Shown here: in pieces, positions 33,242-42,180 of the stretch
Numbering within the stretch: position 1 is the first letter of the stretch
How the letters are laid out: the number at the start of each line of letters is the position of its first letter
The notes under the pieces: model-generated
Seen by the model: the letters and a program-made list of their open reading frames with translations, nothing else
The model's database searches: none
What the model was told of the DNA's origin: nothing
Made by a program: the position numbers and the translations under genes
From: Pullilachnospira sp963929535
GTDB lineage: Bacteria > Bacillota > Clostridia > Lachnospirales > Lachnospiraceae
DNA: 64,000 nt
Assembly (NCBI GenBank): GCA_963929535.1
Contig: CAWVIZ010000003.1
Span: 325,708-389,707 of the forward strand
Reading direction: 5' to 3'

Positions 33242-34087
33242 CTAAGACTTAACATTTCCTTTCCGATCCATCTTAGTAAGACCTGCTGCCAGCAGGCCGA
33301 TAAGTACAACCGTATCCACCAGCAGAACAGCCACGATATTTTTTACAACGCCATAAATAAAAAGGATGGAAAAAGCTTCTGCCGACAGCGCGACAAAGCA
33401 CATATAATTGCTCAGATACTCTGTTATTATTTCTCCATAATGATTACTCATCTGCACTTTTGCATAAATCAATGGTCTGATCAAATAACGGATCACAATG
33501 CACGCCACCGGATAGGCAAAAATAAATTTCCTGTCCACCAGCGAGGAGGCCATCCCGCCGCTCCACTGTACAGGAATTTCAGGCGGCAGTTTTGTGTAAG
33601 ACAGCAAAGCTGTCAATAAGCAGAATGCCGTAATGACTGCCCATGTAAGAAAGCTTCCCCATATATACAGGAAGCTGACGGAATCCAATCGGAAAACAGG
33701 CCTGTTATCATTCCAGTACTCTTCCAGTTCTGTCACATACTGTTCTACATTCAAGTCCTCATAAGCTATATTTTCTGCGTCAAGCATTTTTTCACACAGG
33801 ATTCTGGCCCTGTTCAAATCGGTAATCTGATCTTTCAGCAGCTCATTCTGTTTCCGGATCACTTCACGCAAGGATGTCTTTTCCGATATGACACTGCGTA
33901 TATCTTCAATGGAAATCCCTAATGTCCTAAGATATGCAATCTTTTTTATATTCTCTATGTCACTATCTGAATAGTCCCTGTAACCATTGCTTTTATTTCT
34001 TTCCGGAGCGATCAGTTTTTCCTTTTCATAAAACCGCACGTTAGAACGCGATAGCCCTGTCCGTTCTTCAACCTCTTTAATCGTCAT
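33242..34087 (-). CDS. Membrane-anchored MerR-family regulator with DUF1648 domain
   Basis: 281 residues from the ATG at 34087 (GAGGGG eight bases upstream). Residues 1-70 are a MerR winged helix (MTIKEVEERTGLSRSNVRFYEKEKLI). A short coiled coil follows, then about four membrane segments containing the DUF1648 signature LPPEIPVQWSGGMASSLVDRKF (about 165-190). DUF1648 is usual in membrane proteins linked to immunity or stress sensing (SdpI type). The fusion suggests that a membrane signal changes DNA binding. Its own promoter has the 19-base spacer typical of MerR targets. Confidence 0.9.
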   Translation of the reverse strand: MTIKEVEERTGLSRSNVRFYEKEKLIAPERNKSNGYRDYSDSDIENIKKIAYLRTLGISIEDIRSVISEKTSLREVIRKQNELLKDQITDLNRARILCEKMLDAENIAYEDLNVEQYVTELEEYWNDNRPVFRLDSVSFLYIWGSFLTWAVITAFCLLTALLSYTKLPPEIPVQWSGGMASSLVDRKFIFAYPVACIVIRYLIRPLIYAKVQMSNHYGEIITEYLSNYMCFVALSAEAFSILFIYGVVKNIVAVLLVDTVVLIGLLAAGLTKMDRKGNVKS

Positions 34088-34127
34088 ATCATACACCCCT
34101 CTTCCCAGGTACCTGTATTTTACCTTG

Positions 34128-34158
34128 AATATAATCTATAAACAAGGTTTACAGTCAA
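34128..34158 (-). promoter_or_regulatory. MerR-type promoter (19-base spacer with internal dyad)
   Basis: On the minus strand TTGACT (34158-34153), 19 bases, TATATT (34133-34128). Inside the spacer is GTAAAC-CTT-GTTTAT, a near-perfect dyad. MerR proteins act at such long-spaced promoters, so autoregulation is likely. Confidence 0.65.
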
Positions 34159-34408
34159 GCAATTTGTTCCAGATATCCCACAGACCATCCGGAAAAATGA
34201 AGCGATACGGCTGTGCCGCTCCTGGTCTGACAGATCTTGACTGTCTGACGAAAATTCGTTTTGTAAGTCATATGGCCGTCACATCTGTCCGGTCTGAGTT
34301 CTGCCTCTGCCAGTATTTCCAGCCGTTGCCGCAAAGTTGTTATCCAATTGCGGCTTGAGGCTTGCCTGGGTCTTAAATCCTGAACAGTTTCTCAAAATCA
34401 GAGCAGTC

Positions 34409-34918
34409 TCATGCTTTCTTCCGTGTTAGGAAAATCCCGCCGATTACAGCCAGCAGGCCAATCGGCGCCACTCTGATAAACAGCCATTCAAACATATGAA
34501 AGGCCGCGCCGGCAACGGCGGTTTCAGGGTCACTATAATCCCACCCCAGATAAGGACTGTTTAACACTATGAGACCCGCAAAAATTGTTACTATGACCGC
34601 CCCCAGCAAGATAAACAGCCAATGGAGCACTTTTCGTCCTGCATTCTTCCTTTGCGCAAGCTGCAGGTTTATAATCTCCAGTTTTTCAGAAATCGCTTTT
34701 AAGTCATCTGCCTTCGCCTCCATAACAGTTTCTCCAAGCAAAGTACTTACAGGTATCTCAAGCGCCTCCGATATGGAGATCAGCATATCAGCGTCAGGAA
34801 CTGATAATCCCTGTTCCCATTTGGAAACGGTCTGCCGTACGACGTTCAGCCTGACAGCAAGCTCCTGCTGCGACAGTCCTTTTGATTTTCGGATTGCTTT
34901 GATATTTTCGCTGAGCAT
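34409..34918 (-). CDS. XRE-family regulator with C-terminal membrane segments
   Basis: 169 residues from the ATG at 34918 with AAGGAGG nine bases before. The N-terminal HTH_3 domain (IRKSKGLSQQELAVRLNVVRQTVSKWEQG, 10-40) is followed by a linker and two hydrophobic segments (LHWLFILLGAVIVTIFAGLIVL; VAPIGLLAVIGGIFLT). It belongs to a common group of membrane-tethered XRE proteins. The upstream 300 bases to 35220 hold no gene that I can support. The neighbouring MerR gene has the same DNA-binding-plus-membrane plan. Confidence 0.88.
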   Translation of the reverse strand: MLSENIKAIRKSKGLSQQELAVRLNVVRQTVSKWEQGLSVPDADMLISISEALEIPVSTLLGETVMEAKADDLKAISEKLEIINLQLAQRKNAGRKVLHWLFILLGAVIVTIFAGLIVLNSPYLGWDYSDPETAVAGAAFHMFEWLFIRVAPIGLLAVIGGIFLTRKKA

Positions 34919-35220
34919 CAGGAATATCCTCCTTTCGTTCTGTTGTTGCTGATATTGTACGAAAAACTGCCCGTTGCCGCAAGCAATGTATATTAACATT
35001 GAAGCTGTACATGCTCCTGCCAGTGATCTGCAGTTTGTTTTTTGGTTATTTTAATACTTTTGTCAGCGGCCATGGGTTTGTCTGGCCTCCTCTTTCCTTC
35101 TGCCAGCATCCGGCGGCGTGTTTCAGGCTCCTCAAAAAGAGTCGCTTCATCATACCGACTCACAAGCACTGCAAAGCAGCCGATGAGAAATCAAATGACT
35201 CAGCGTCAAAACAGCTCTCT

Positions 35221-35631
35221 CTATGATGTCCCGCCCAAAATAATACGGATCAGGGTTTTATCAAGCATAAGCGTCCGATTCCAGGGATTTATGATAATCC
35301 CATCTACCCCTTCTGCATTTAAAACCGCTTCAAATATCTGCCTCATATTTCCCATAAAGGTAGACATCACTTTATCTGCCCCCTTTATTTCCTCTTCAAA
35401 GCTGGTAAATACCGTCCACCAGCTGCTGCCATCCTCCAGGCGGAGCACATGAACGTTCAGCCGAGAGTCTTCCATCGCAGGATCCACCGCAACTATCAGC
35501 TCCGCATCCTCTTTCATCCGGCGGCGGATCACTGTCAGCGCATGGGCCAGCATCTCCTGGGTTGGTTCTTTCTTGAGGCCTTCGATGGCCGCTTCAATCT
35601 TTTCATTTCCCTGTAATTTTTCGTCTTTCAC
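35221..35631 (-). CDS. SseB-family protein
   Basis: 136 residues with a GTG start at 35631, supported by AAGGAG seven bases upstream. The pattern AELIVAVDP, SWWTVFTSFEEEIKGAD and VDGIIINPWNRTLMLDKTLI matches the SseB N-terminal domain. The role of stand-alone SseB proteins in Firmicutes is unknown. Last of three same-strand genes (LURP-one-like, CYTH, SseB). Confidence 0.8.
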   Translation of the reverse strand: MKDEKLQGNEKIEAAIEGLKKEPTQEMLAHALTVIRRRMKEDAELIVAVDPAMEDSRLNVHVLRLEDGSSWWTVFTSFEEEIKGADKVMSTFMGNMRQIFEAVLNAEGVDGIIINPWNRTLMLDKTLIRIILGGTS

Positions 35632-35767
35632 TACCGGTCTCCTTCCACTTTTCCAACTTTTAAGAAATTTTTCAGGTTAATACGGTCAGAATTATTTTTT
35701 GTTCCCATCTATGACAGCTTACCAATAAGGTTTAAACAAGGCTGGAATCCTGCGTTACATATGAAGG

Positions 35768-36328
35768 CTACACCTTTATTCTGTTTTGAAGCATGGAAAG
35801 ATAGGACATCCGCACAGTATCCGAAACCCGATACCCCAGACTGTTCAGAATATGTTCGATCTGTCCAAGTGCAGCATCTTTCTTTTCTTCTCCGTCAGCC
35901 AGAATCTCCAGTTCCAGAAATTCGCCAAGTCCGTGTACGTTATCCAGACAGGCGGTTACCGGCTCCTTCCGAAGCATTGTCCTGTTCTTGATCACTTCAG
36001 GCTCTGCCGGCAGATACCCGATTGCCTGAAGAATATTTCTGCAGACTGCTCCATTTTCCACACCGGTTTCCAGCTCCTCCCGGGTCATCGTACAGGCGTC
36101 CAGTTTCTTCCCCTTAAAATTGATCTGATACCGGCTCTTTCCTGAAAAATGATCCTTCGTTTCACGCACCCGCAGCGCCTCGCCGTTGGCTCTTATCTCT
36201 CCCTGCTGATTGTCAAAATATGTATCCCGTTCTTCAATACACCCAGTCTCTTCAAACCCCATTTTCAAAAGCTTTTCCTTAATGGAATCCAGATTTTCCA
36301 CCGGCAGCTTTACTTCTACTTCGATCAT
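35768..36328 (-). CDS. CYTH-domain protein (CyaB/thiamine-triphosphatase type)
   Basis: 186 residues from the ATG at 36328 (AAGAGG seven bases upstream). The metal and phosphate-binding motif ExExK appears as EVEVKLP at residues 3-9, with the later paired charged strands (RVRETKDHFSGKSRYQINFKGKK; TREELETGV; the C-terminal LELEILAD). CYTH tunnel enzymes act on triphosphates or make cAMP in class IV cyclases; the actual substrate is unknown. Confidence 0.85.
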   Translation of the reverse strand: MIEVEVKLPVENLDSIKEKLLKMGFEETGCIEERDTYFDNQQGEIRANGEALRVRETKDHFSGKSRYQINFKGKKLDACTMTREELETGVENGAVCRNILQAIGYLPAEPEVIKNRTMLRKEPVTACLDNVHGLGEFLELEILADGEEKKDAALGQIEHILNSLGYRVSDTVRMSYLSMLQNRIKV

Positions 36329-36375
36329 AGAATTCCTCTTTTTCCCAAATACGGCAGTTATCCCAGGGTTCCCCT

Positions 36376-36846
36376 CTATTGTCTTGAGCATTTTTCCGCA
36401 TCAATCGCCAATGTAAACATCAGTACATGCAGCGCATCTGCCGGATTTGCGATATCCAGAACATAAGTGTCCGTCATGTGAAAAAGTTCCTTGGATATGA
36501 CTGCTACCATTCTCCCTGCGCTATCTGTAATAGAATAATTCCATTCTGTCCAGTCTCCCTGGATATTCCATCCATTAAAATCGATATTGTAGCGCGGCTT
36601 CAGGAAGGTCAGCTCCTTACTGATCGATCCGATCATCTGATTTCCTTCATACACCTCAAACCTCGGAAGAAATGTAAGCACGCGTTCCTTCACCGTTCCC
36701 AGCTCACGGCCGCAAGAATCAAATATCCTGAGGCAATGCCCCCATGACAGCTGCCCCTTTACCAGATAAACGGTATTTTCATACTCATCATAAATTTCAT
36801 AGCTGTCCAGCCATGAAAAAAATCGCTGTTTAAATAGTAGTCTCAT
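36376..36846 (-). CDS. LURP-one-related (DUF567) beta-barrel protein
   Basis: 156 residues with GGAGG before the ATG. The repeated Y/F-x-V-x-G strands (YEIYDEYENTVYLVKGQL; YNIDFNGWNIQGDW; AVISKELFHMTDTYVLDI) are characteristic of the LURP-one/Tubby-like barrel. The molecular function is unknown. First gene of the LURP-CYTH-SseB series, with its own promoter. Confidence 0.8.
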   Translation of the reverse strand: MRLLFKQRFFSWLDSYEIYDEYENTVYLVKGQLSWGHCLRIFDSCGRELGTVKERVLTFLPRFEVYEGNQMIGSISKELTFLKPRYNIDFNGWNIQGDWTEWNYSITDSAGRMVAVISKELFHMTDTYVLDIANPADALHVLMFTLAIDAEKCSRQ

Positions 36847-36945
36847 GTTCTTCCTCCCTCATTAATTCCTTCGTTTCTGCATTTATCGAATTGCAGTCCT
36901 CCACATACGCAAAACAGCCCTCACAGATCCCGTATCAATATATCC

Positions 36946-36974
36946 ATTATACTGCCAAATACAAATATTGTCAT
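36946..36974 (-). promoter_or_regulatory. Sigma-A-type promoter of the LURP-one/CYTH/SseB series
   Basis: On the minus strand ATGACA, 17 bases, TATAAT, about 100 bases before the LURP-one ATG. The rest of the 36847-37199 gap is AT-rich, with no gene seen. Confidence 0.65.
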
Positions 36975-37199
36975 CTTCCCAACGCAGGCAATCTTTCACG
37001 TACCATTTTTAGCTGATGTGGATGATGATGCCGCAGCCTCACAGAAAACATACTTGTCCATAATCTCTTAGCATATACAATATTTTATCTCTCATTCAAT
37101 TGACAAAGTAACCTAAGAAAAAGCCGATGTTTGTTAACATTTTTATTGCATGTCGGGATATAATTTTCTCTGACATTACCATACAAAGGAGGAAATCGC

Positions 37200-37415
37200 A
37201 TGATCTCATACAAACCATTTTATGAAACCTTGCTGAGAAAAAACACTACAGAATACGCCCTCATTTTCAAAGAGGGTTTTCCGGCCAATACCCTTCACCG
37301 GATGAAGCACGGAGAAGCCATTACCACCAAAACCCTGGACGTGCTGTGCGACATCCTGCGCTGTTCTATCCCGGATATTATGGAGTACATTCCTCCCAAG
37401 GAAATTCCGGAATAA
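37200..37415 (+). CDS. Small Cro/C1-type (HTH_26, YozG-like) regulator
   Basis: 71 residues with AAAGGAGG seven bases before the ATG. The whole protein is one compact helix-turn-helix (YALIFKEGFPANTLHRMKHGEAITTKTLDVLCDIL), similar to YozG. A short inverted repeat follows the stop (GTGGC and GCCAC near 37430-37455), perhaps a terminator. Isolated gene; target unknown. Confidence 0.82.
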   Translation: MISYKPFYETLLRKNTTEYALIFKEGFPANTLHRMKHGEAITTKTLDVLCDILRCSIPDIMEYIPPKEIPE

Positions 37416-37531
37416 CAGCGGACCGGGTGGCGGTTTCGGCCACTTTCTATTTCTTATTAACTAAGACTTCCCATACCTTAAATGGGCTTCGCTCCTTGAA
37501 AATTCAATATTTCAGCTGACAAAATAGTGAT

Positions 37532-37637
37532 TTATGCCCCTATAGCCTCAGGATGGAGTGCGTTACGCAGATATTTCGGCAGTCTTGCTTCAAAATCAGC
37601 AGTAAAAGCTGTCAATTGCTCATCGCTGAGTTTTAAG
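37532..37637 (-). pseudogene. C-terminal fragment of an unknown gene cut by IS66
   Basis: An open frame of about 34 codons enters from the IS66 left end and stops with TAA at 37532; it reads LSDEQLTAFTADFEARL, then PKYLRNALHPEAIGA. The rest of the gene is absent. It marks the edge of the mobile region. I do not recognise the family. Confidence 0.35.
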
Positions 37638-37710
37638 GTAAGCGCTCAATAAAACAATGGCTATCTTTTCACAAGGTATTCCGCTATAGTTGAAGTAAAA
37701 GGCTCCAACT

Positions 37711-39348
37711 TCAACTTTTCGATTTGATCTGGCATCTCTGCTGTATCATGTCAGACCATGGCATCAGCTCTTCTATACCTTCGGGCTCATTTTTGTAGTC
37801 CGGCATATAGAGCAGTACAGTCTCCAGATATGCGTAGATGTTCAGATTGTTGAGCTTTGCAGTTTCTACTAAACTGTAAATGATGGAACTGGCCCGTGCA
37901 CCTTTTACTGTATCATGGAACAGGAAGTTTTTCCGCCCTACCGCATAGGGACGGGCGATATTTTCTGCGATATTGTTCGATATGGAGCACCGCCCATCCA
38001 ACAGGTAATTCTCCATATAGGGCTTCTGGTTTTTCGCATAGGTCACCGCTTTGGCCAGACGGCTCCCGCCAGCTGGAGCTACGGTTTCAAGCCATGACCA
38101 GTAAGCCTCCCATATGGCAGGCTCCGTCTCAAGACGTCTGGCTTTTCTGGTATCGGCATCCAGATCCGCATACTCTTTTTCCAGTTCGAATAACTGATTA
38201 CAGTAATCGAAACCGATCTCTGCCGGGGTCTTATCCGGGGATTTCTTCGATTTCCCGGGAAGCGCGTCATACCAGTACCGCCTCATATGGGCAAGGCAGC
38301 CGCAGCGGGTGACATCCTTCAGCTTATTATAACCGCCAAAGCCATCACAGGTAAGGTATCCGGAAAAACCTTTCAGGAATTCTTCCGCATGGTATCCGCC
38401 CCGGCTGGGCTGGTAATCATACAGACAGATCGGCGGCAGTCCGTCATTTCCGGAGCCATACAGCCACATGTAGGACTTGGACTGTGCCGTTTTCCCTTCC
38501 TCTTTCAGTACCTGGCAGGGTGTTTCATCTGCATGGATCACAGCCCTTTCCAACAGATGCCGGTGAAGCTGGTCATACACCGGCCCCAGGTAATCTAAGC
38601 CGCATTTGATGACCCAGTTCGCCAGGGTTGCCCTGGGAAGCTTCACTCCCAGCTGCTTCCAGTCCGCCTCCTGCCGGTAAAGCGGGATGCTGTTTGCATA
38701 CTTCTGGTACATCACATAAGCAACCGTGGATGGAGATGCAAGGCTGTGCTTGAGCAGCGGGCTTGGGGTTTCCGCCCCAACGATAACAGCAGCGCCGTCT
38801 TTTTTACATTCCGGGCAGCCCAGAACTTCCTGGACATACTGGATCCGTTCCACTTTCGCGGGGATGATCTGCAGCTCTTCACGGACAACCTTTTTCCCGA
38901 TGACTACCATCGGGGTGTTGCAGTAGGGGCAGTTTCTGTCTTCCTCCGGCACCGTGCATGGGATTTCAGTCACAGGCAGCCCTGCCAGGATCTCTTCCCT
39001 GGTGGCCTTTCGTTTCTTTGCCTTGCGGTTATAGCCGCCAACAGCCTCCTCCAGAGCTGGTTCCGGGACAGAAGGATCCGCTGCAGCTTCCGCCTCATTG
39101 AACAGATCCAGCTGCCCGGGAAATGCATCTTTCTCTGCTTTTTCACTGGAAGATGCGAACAGCTTTTTCTTCAGATACCCGACCGTTTCATTCAGGTTCG
39201 CAATCGTCTGGTTCAGCTGTGCGGTCTGCTCCTCATGGCTTTTGGCCATCTGCTCGATCGTAAGACGCTGGCTGTCCACCAGTTGGCGCAGGGATTCAAT
39301 TGTCTCTTTCTGAAGCTGTATGAGCGCTTCCATTTCTGATTGCGGCAT
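37711..39348 (-). CDS. tnpC: IS66-family transposase TnpC, copy 1
   Basis: 545 residues from the ATG at 39348 (AAGGTGG eight bases upstream). It carries an N-terminal coiled coil (about 5-65), a CxxC zinc finger pair (CPYCNTPM and CPECKKDG near 155-195), and a DDE transposase domain with HADETPCQVL and the closing EN residues in SISNNIAENIARPYAVGRKNFLF. It is a diverged sister of the copy at 50336-51973, of exactly equal length. It looks intact, but its tnpB is broken and tnpA missing. Confidence 0.96.
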   Translation of the reverse strand: MPQSEMEALIQLQKETIESLRQLVDSQRLTIEQMAKSHEEQTAQLNQTIANLNETVGYLKKKLFASSSEKAEKDAFPGQLDLFNEAEAAADPSVPEPALEEAVGGYNRKAKKRKATREEILAGLPVTEIPCTVPEEDRNCPYCNTPMVVIGKKVVREELQIIPAKVERIQYVQEVLGCPECKKDGAAVIVGAETPSPLLKHSLASPSTVAYVMYQKYANSIPLYRQEADWKQLGVKLPRATLANWVIKCGLDYLGPVYDQLHRHLLERAVIHADETPCQVLKEEGKTAQSKSYMWLYGSGNDGLPPICLYDYQPSRGGYHAEEFLKGFSGYLTCDGFGGYNKLKDVTRCGCLAHMRRYWYDALPGKSKKSPDKTPAEIGFDYCNQLFELEKEYADLDADTRKARRLETEPAIWEAYWSWLETVAPAGGSRLAKAVTYAKNQKPYMENYLLDGRCSISNNIAENIARPYAVGRKNFLFHDTVKGARASSIIYSLVETAKLNNLNIYAYLETVLLYMPDYKNEPEGIEELMPWSDMIQQRCQIKSKS

Positions 39349-39648
39349 CAGGAAACCACCTTTCTTTTCACTGGTTCCTATTATACCGGAAATCCAGCAG
39401 AAAAGCGAATCTGATGCCATAGAACCTCCGTCATTTTGACGGACAGGAAATGTGGAAAACGGGTCGTTTTTTCAGGCTTCTGCCCAGGCAAAACGTTGTG
39501 TTTTCCACATACAGGCAGCGATTCATAAAAATCAGGAGCAGTTATCCCCCTGTTTCCCGGACAGTTCCGTGATCCTGTGGATAAGTCATCCGCTGTATTT
39601 TCCCAGCCCTGCAGGAGAAAGGAAAATTTTCTCCCTTTTGCACAAAGG

Positions 39649-39828
39649 TCAGAACTCCTTCTTTCTGGCAGGGCGGATCGCTTTTGGCTGGTCGATCGAC
39701 AGCCCTTCCAGGAGCCAGCGGTATTCCTGGCGGCTGAGGTTCCTTACTTCCGAAGAATCCCGCGGCCATTGGAACCTCCCATTATCCAAACGTTTATAAT
39801 AGAGGCAGAACCCATCCTTTTCGAAATG
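39649..39828 (-). pseudogene. tnpB: C-terminal fragment of IS66 tnpB (Orf2), copy 1
   Basis: The open frame reads HFEKDGFCLYYKRLDNGRF and continues to RPARKKEF and a stop at 39649: the last 59 residues of the IS66 Orf2 protein. The upstream part is replaced by the RIT end at 39831. About 300 bases without a gene separate it from tnpC, as in copy 2. Confidence 0.85.
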
Positions 39829-39918
39829 CAGTTATTCCGATTTTTCAATTATTTCGACAGAATTGGGCCATCCATTATAGAATAGGATCATGAGCCTAAT
39901 TCTATCGGAATAAGTAAT

Positions 39919-40947
39919 TTATGCTAAACCATACAGTTTTTTGATCACTCCTACATTATTCTGCCATTCCGGAGGAGCAGATATTGCAGCACCGCCTTGA
40001 CATTTTTCAATTGCCCTGCGTTTCATTTCGGTGTCCGCATAAGCGTAGATCTGCGTTGATACAACTGATGCATGCCCCATGTACTCTGCTAAAAGCTGAA
40101 GGGGCATACCATGCCTATACAGATGCATTGCACGGGTATGACGGAATTGATGTGGCGTAACCTTGGCAGGCATTTCGTCACATACTTCTCTTGCCATAAT
40201 GGTGTATTTCTTCAGAAACCGTGCAACATTATCATCGGACATCTTATTGTGCGTTCCGTGTGAAACTGTATAAAACAGCCAGTCCTCTTCTCTGGCATCT
40301 TCTGAATGGTAGACTTTGATATATCTTTTTAAATGGTTGACGGTTTTCTTCATTAATGGGACATACCTTACCTTATTTCCCTTGCCTTCCAGCCTTATCT
40401 TTGGACTGCCATCTTTGAGGTCCAGAGAATTCAGGCGCAGATTTAACATTTCACAATCTCTTGCTGCAGTATCATACATAGTAATCATGAAACACATATC
40501 CCGCAAGCCGATCTTAGTTGTGTCATCTGGCTGGCGTAAAAGAGCTGCCATTGCATTTTCGCTTAAAAATACAACCGGTTCTTTGCTCTCCTTTGCTACT
40601 GCAATCCCTGACGCTTCAAGGGATAATACCGTTACCTCCGGATTAGATATCCTGGCATACTTTAGGAATGACCGTATCGCAAACAATCTTTGGTTTCTGG
40701 TAGATGCCGATACATTCCTTTCATTCTTTAAGTACACAAGGTAGTCGCTGATCGTTTGGGCATTCCATTCATTGAAGGATATCTCATCGTAAGGGATCCC
40801 CTTTTTTTCCATTATAAACCCTAGGAACTGATTGATGACTTGCCTGTATGAATCTATCGTACAATTACTTAATCCACGCTGCTTTGGCATATATACAGTC
40901 AGAAATGCCCGTATCTTTTCAAACATTGTTTTACTGTCATTCGTCAT
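39919..40947 (-). CDS. Tyrosine recombinase RitC of the RIT element, copy 1
   Basis: 342 residues, predicted to be identical in protein sequence to the copy at 54778-55806. SAM-like N-terminal domain, then the catalytic set: Arg in DTAARDCEMLNLR, HQFRHTRAMHLYR, GHASVVSTQIYAYAD with the nucleophilic Tyr. It is third in the trio; the other two genes are broken here, so expression and function are doubtful. Confidence 0.93.
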   Translation of the reverse strand: MTNDSKTMFEKIRAFLTVYMPKQRGLSNCTIDSYRQVINQFLGFIMEKKGIPYDEISFNEWNAQTISDYLVYLKNERNVSASTRNQRLFAIRSFLKYARISNPEVTVLSLEASGIAVAKESKEPVVFLSENAMAALLRQPDDTTKIGLRDMCFMITMYDTAARDCEMLNLRLNSLDLKDGSPKIRLEGKGNKVRYVPLMKKTVNHLKRYIKVYHSEDAREEDWLFYTVSHGTHNKMSDDNVARFLKKYTIMAREVCDEMPAKVTPHQFRHTRAMHLYRHGMPLQLLAEYMGHASVVSTQIYAYADTEMKRRAIEKCQGGAAISAPPEWQNNVGVIKKLYGLA

Positions 40948-41062
40948 TCTTCGTACACCTCCGGTATGATTTCTGAGAACCGTTCAAAATCGAATCCTGA
41001 CATTTCAGAGAACTGTTCCGGTAAAAAATGCAGGTAATACAGCGTATGCTGATACTTTGAAT
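40944..41062 (-). pseudogene. C-terminal fragment of RitB, copy 1
   Basis: Overlaps the RitC start by four bases (ATGA), as in the complete element. It contains KYQHTLYYLHFLPEQF, with the catalytic Tyr region, and ends PEVYEE. At 41062 it is joined to inverted RitA/RitB sequence. Confidence 0.8.
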
Positions 41063-41137
41063 ACATTTCTGTTTCCGAACAGATGCTTCGCAGTTGTCCT
41101 ATGCCTATGCCAGAAATAAATGAAAGGGCGGAGAGCA

Positions 41138-41625
41138 ATGAGTAAAATGAAATTTGAAAGCGCTCTCCGGTATAAGGAAGAAGCTTTTATAAAGTTTAAA
41201 AAAGATTTTGGCCATGCATATGGTTCTCAGACATATCACTTGTTGGAGTTTGACCGTTTTTGCCTCGCAGAGTATCCACATAAAGATACGCTAACGGAAG
41301 AAATGGTTATGAGATGGTCGGTTATTAAAGAAACCGAGACTTCCAATGGATATCTTTCAAGAATAACAACTTTGCGGCAGTTTGGTAAATATCTTGTCAT
41401 GATGGGGGAGGAAGCATTTATTCTGCCTGACGGATTGAAAGGTGGAACCATGCCATTGATGCCATATGTTTTTTCTCAGGAATCCTTGAAATCGTTCTTC
41501 CAATACACGGATACGATGGAACGTTATTATCAGTCAGCAGTCCGTCATCTGGTGGCACCTGTTATGTTTCGGTACATGTACTGTTGTGGGCTGCGTCCGG
41601 TTGAAGCCAGAAACATGAACCGCAA
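41138..41625 (+). pseudogene. N-terminal fragment of RitB, copy 1, inverted
   Basis: Starts MSKMKFESALRYKEEAF and runs as in the complete RitB to GLRPVEARNMNR, then leaves the homology at 41625; the frame continues as unrelated residues to 41728. The preceding 75 bases are the end of RitA. It lacks the HxxR and Tyr residues. Confidence 0.82.
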
Positions 41626-41706
41626 CAATTGGTTATTAGGAAGTAATCTTCCCCTGTATGAGGTATCTATATCTTCATATCTTGATGGTAACCTTGGAAT
41701 TATCAT
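41626..41706 (-). pseudogene. 5' fragment of an unknown gene cut by the RIT remnant
   Basis: A good start (ATG at 41706 with AGGAGGGG two to nine bases before it) leads into MIIPRLPSRYEDIDTSYRGR and a few more codons before RitB sequence takes over at 41625. The family is not recognised. It marks a deletion end point. Confidence 0.35.
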
Positions 41707-41792
41707 AACCCCTCCTACAATATTTTAATGAAAAATCCATTTTTAGGTCCAACATAAATACACAAATATATGCGTATTCTACAACTGAACAA

Positions 41793-42128
41793 TTACCGTC
41801 TTTTATTACCCACGGCATTCATGCCCTGAGAAATTTGTTTTTTAACCTCTGGCATCTTCATCGCCTCAGAGAAAAGCGTATTTATCACATCACCACCCAA
41901 TTGATTTTCAAATTGTTTTTGTTGTAATTCTAATTGATGTTTATGTTCCAACTCTAATTTATCAATTTCCAATTTATGTTTTTCTTTTTCCTTTTCCAAA
42001 TCCAATTCATAAGTCTTTTCAAGTCTTTTAATATCTTCTTTGCTCTGCCTTCTCGCAACAGTATAGCTTGTAATACCAGAAATCAAAGCACCGACTACTG
42101 ATACTATGTATGGCAAATAATTTTCCAT
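41793..42128 (-). CDS. Small membrane-anchored coiled-coil protein
   Basis: 111 residues with GAGGAGG eight bases before the ATG at 42128. One N-terminal membrane segment (YIVSVVGALISGITSYTVA), a long charged coiled coil (about 25-80) and a basic C-terminus. No family recognised. It follows yjdF by 52 bases on the same strand and may be co-transcribed with it. Confidence 0.75.
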   Translation of the reverse strand: MENYLPYIVSVVGALISGITSYTVARRQSKEDIKRLEKTYELDLEKEKEKHKLEIDKLELEHKHQLELQQKQFENQLGGDVINTLFSEAMKMPEVKKQISQGMNAVGNKRR

Positions 42129-42180
42129 ACGGAATCCTCCTCATATTTTAAATACTCTTGTAGAAGCATAAGAGCAGATG

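Larger units (their letters stand above)
37638..39830 (-). mobile_element. IS66-family element, copy 1 (truncated by a RIT element)
   Basis: The left end, GTAAGCGCTCAATAAAA at 37638, is the IS66 terminal type and matches the left end of copy 2. The element holds complete tnpC and the last 59 codons of tnpB, then meets a RIT end at 39831. tnpA and the other IS66 end are absent from the window. Confidence 0.88.
39831..41625 (-). mobile_element. RIT element remnant, rearranged
   Basis: Its outer end, at 39831-39863, is the same terminal repeat as the right end of the complete RIT at 55862-55897. Inside are an intact RitC (minus), the last 40 codons of RitB (minus), and then, joined head to head at 41061-41062, the end of RitA and the first 163 codons of RitB on the plus strand. 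RitA is lost, and the homology to the other copy ends at 41625. Confidence 0.85.

Noticed and set aside
34919..35220. Plus-strand frames in the gap before the SseB gene
   Set aside because: No ribosome binding site, no recognisable protein character, and they run into the complement of SseB.
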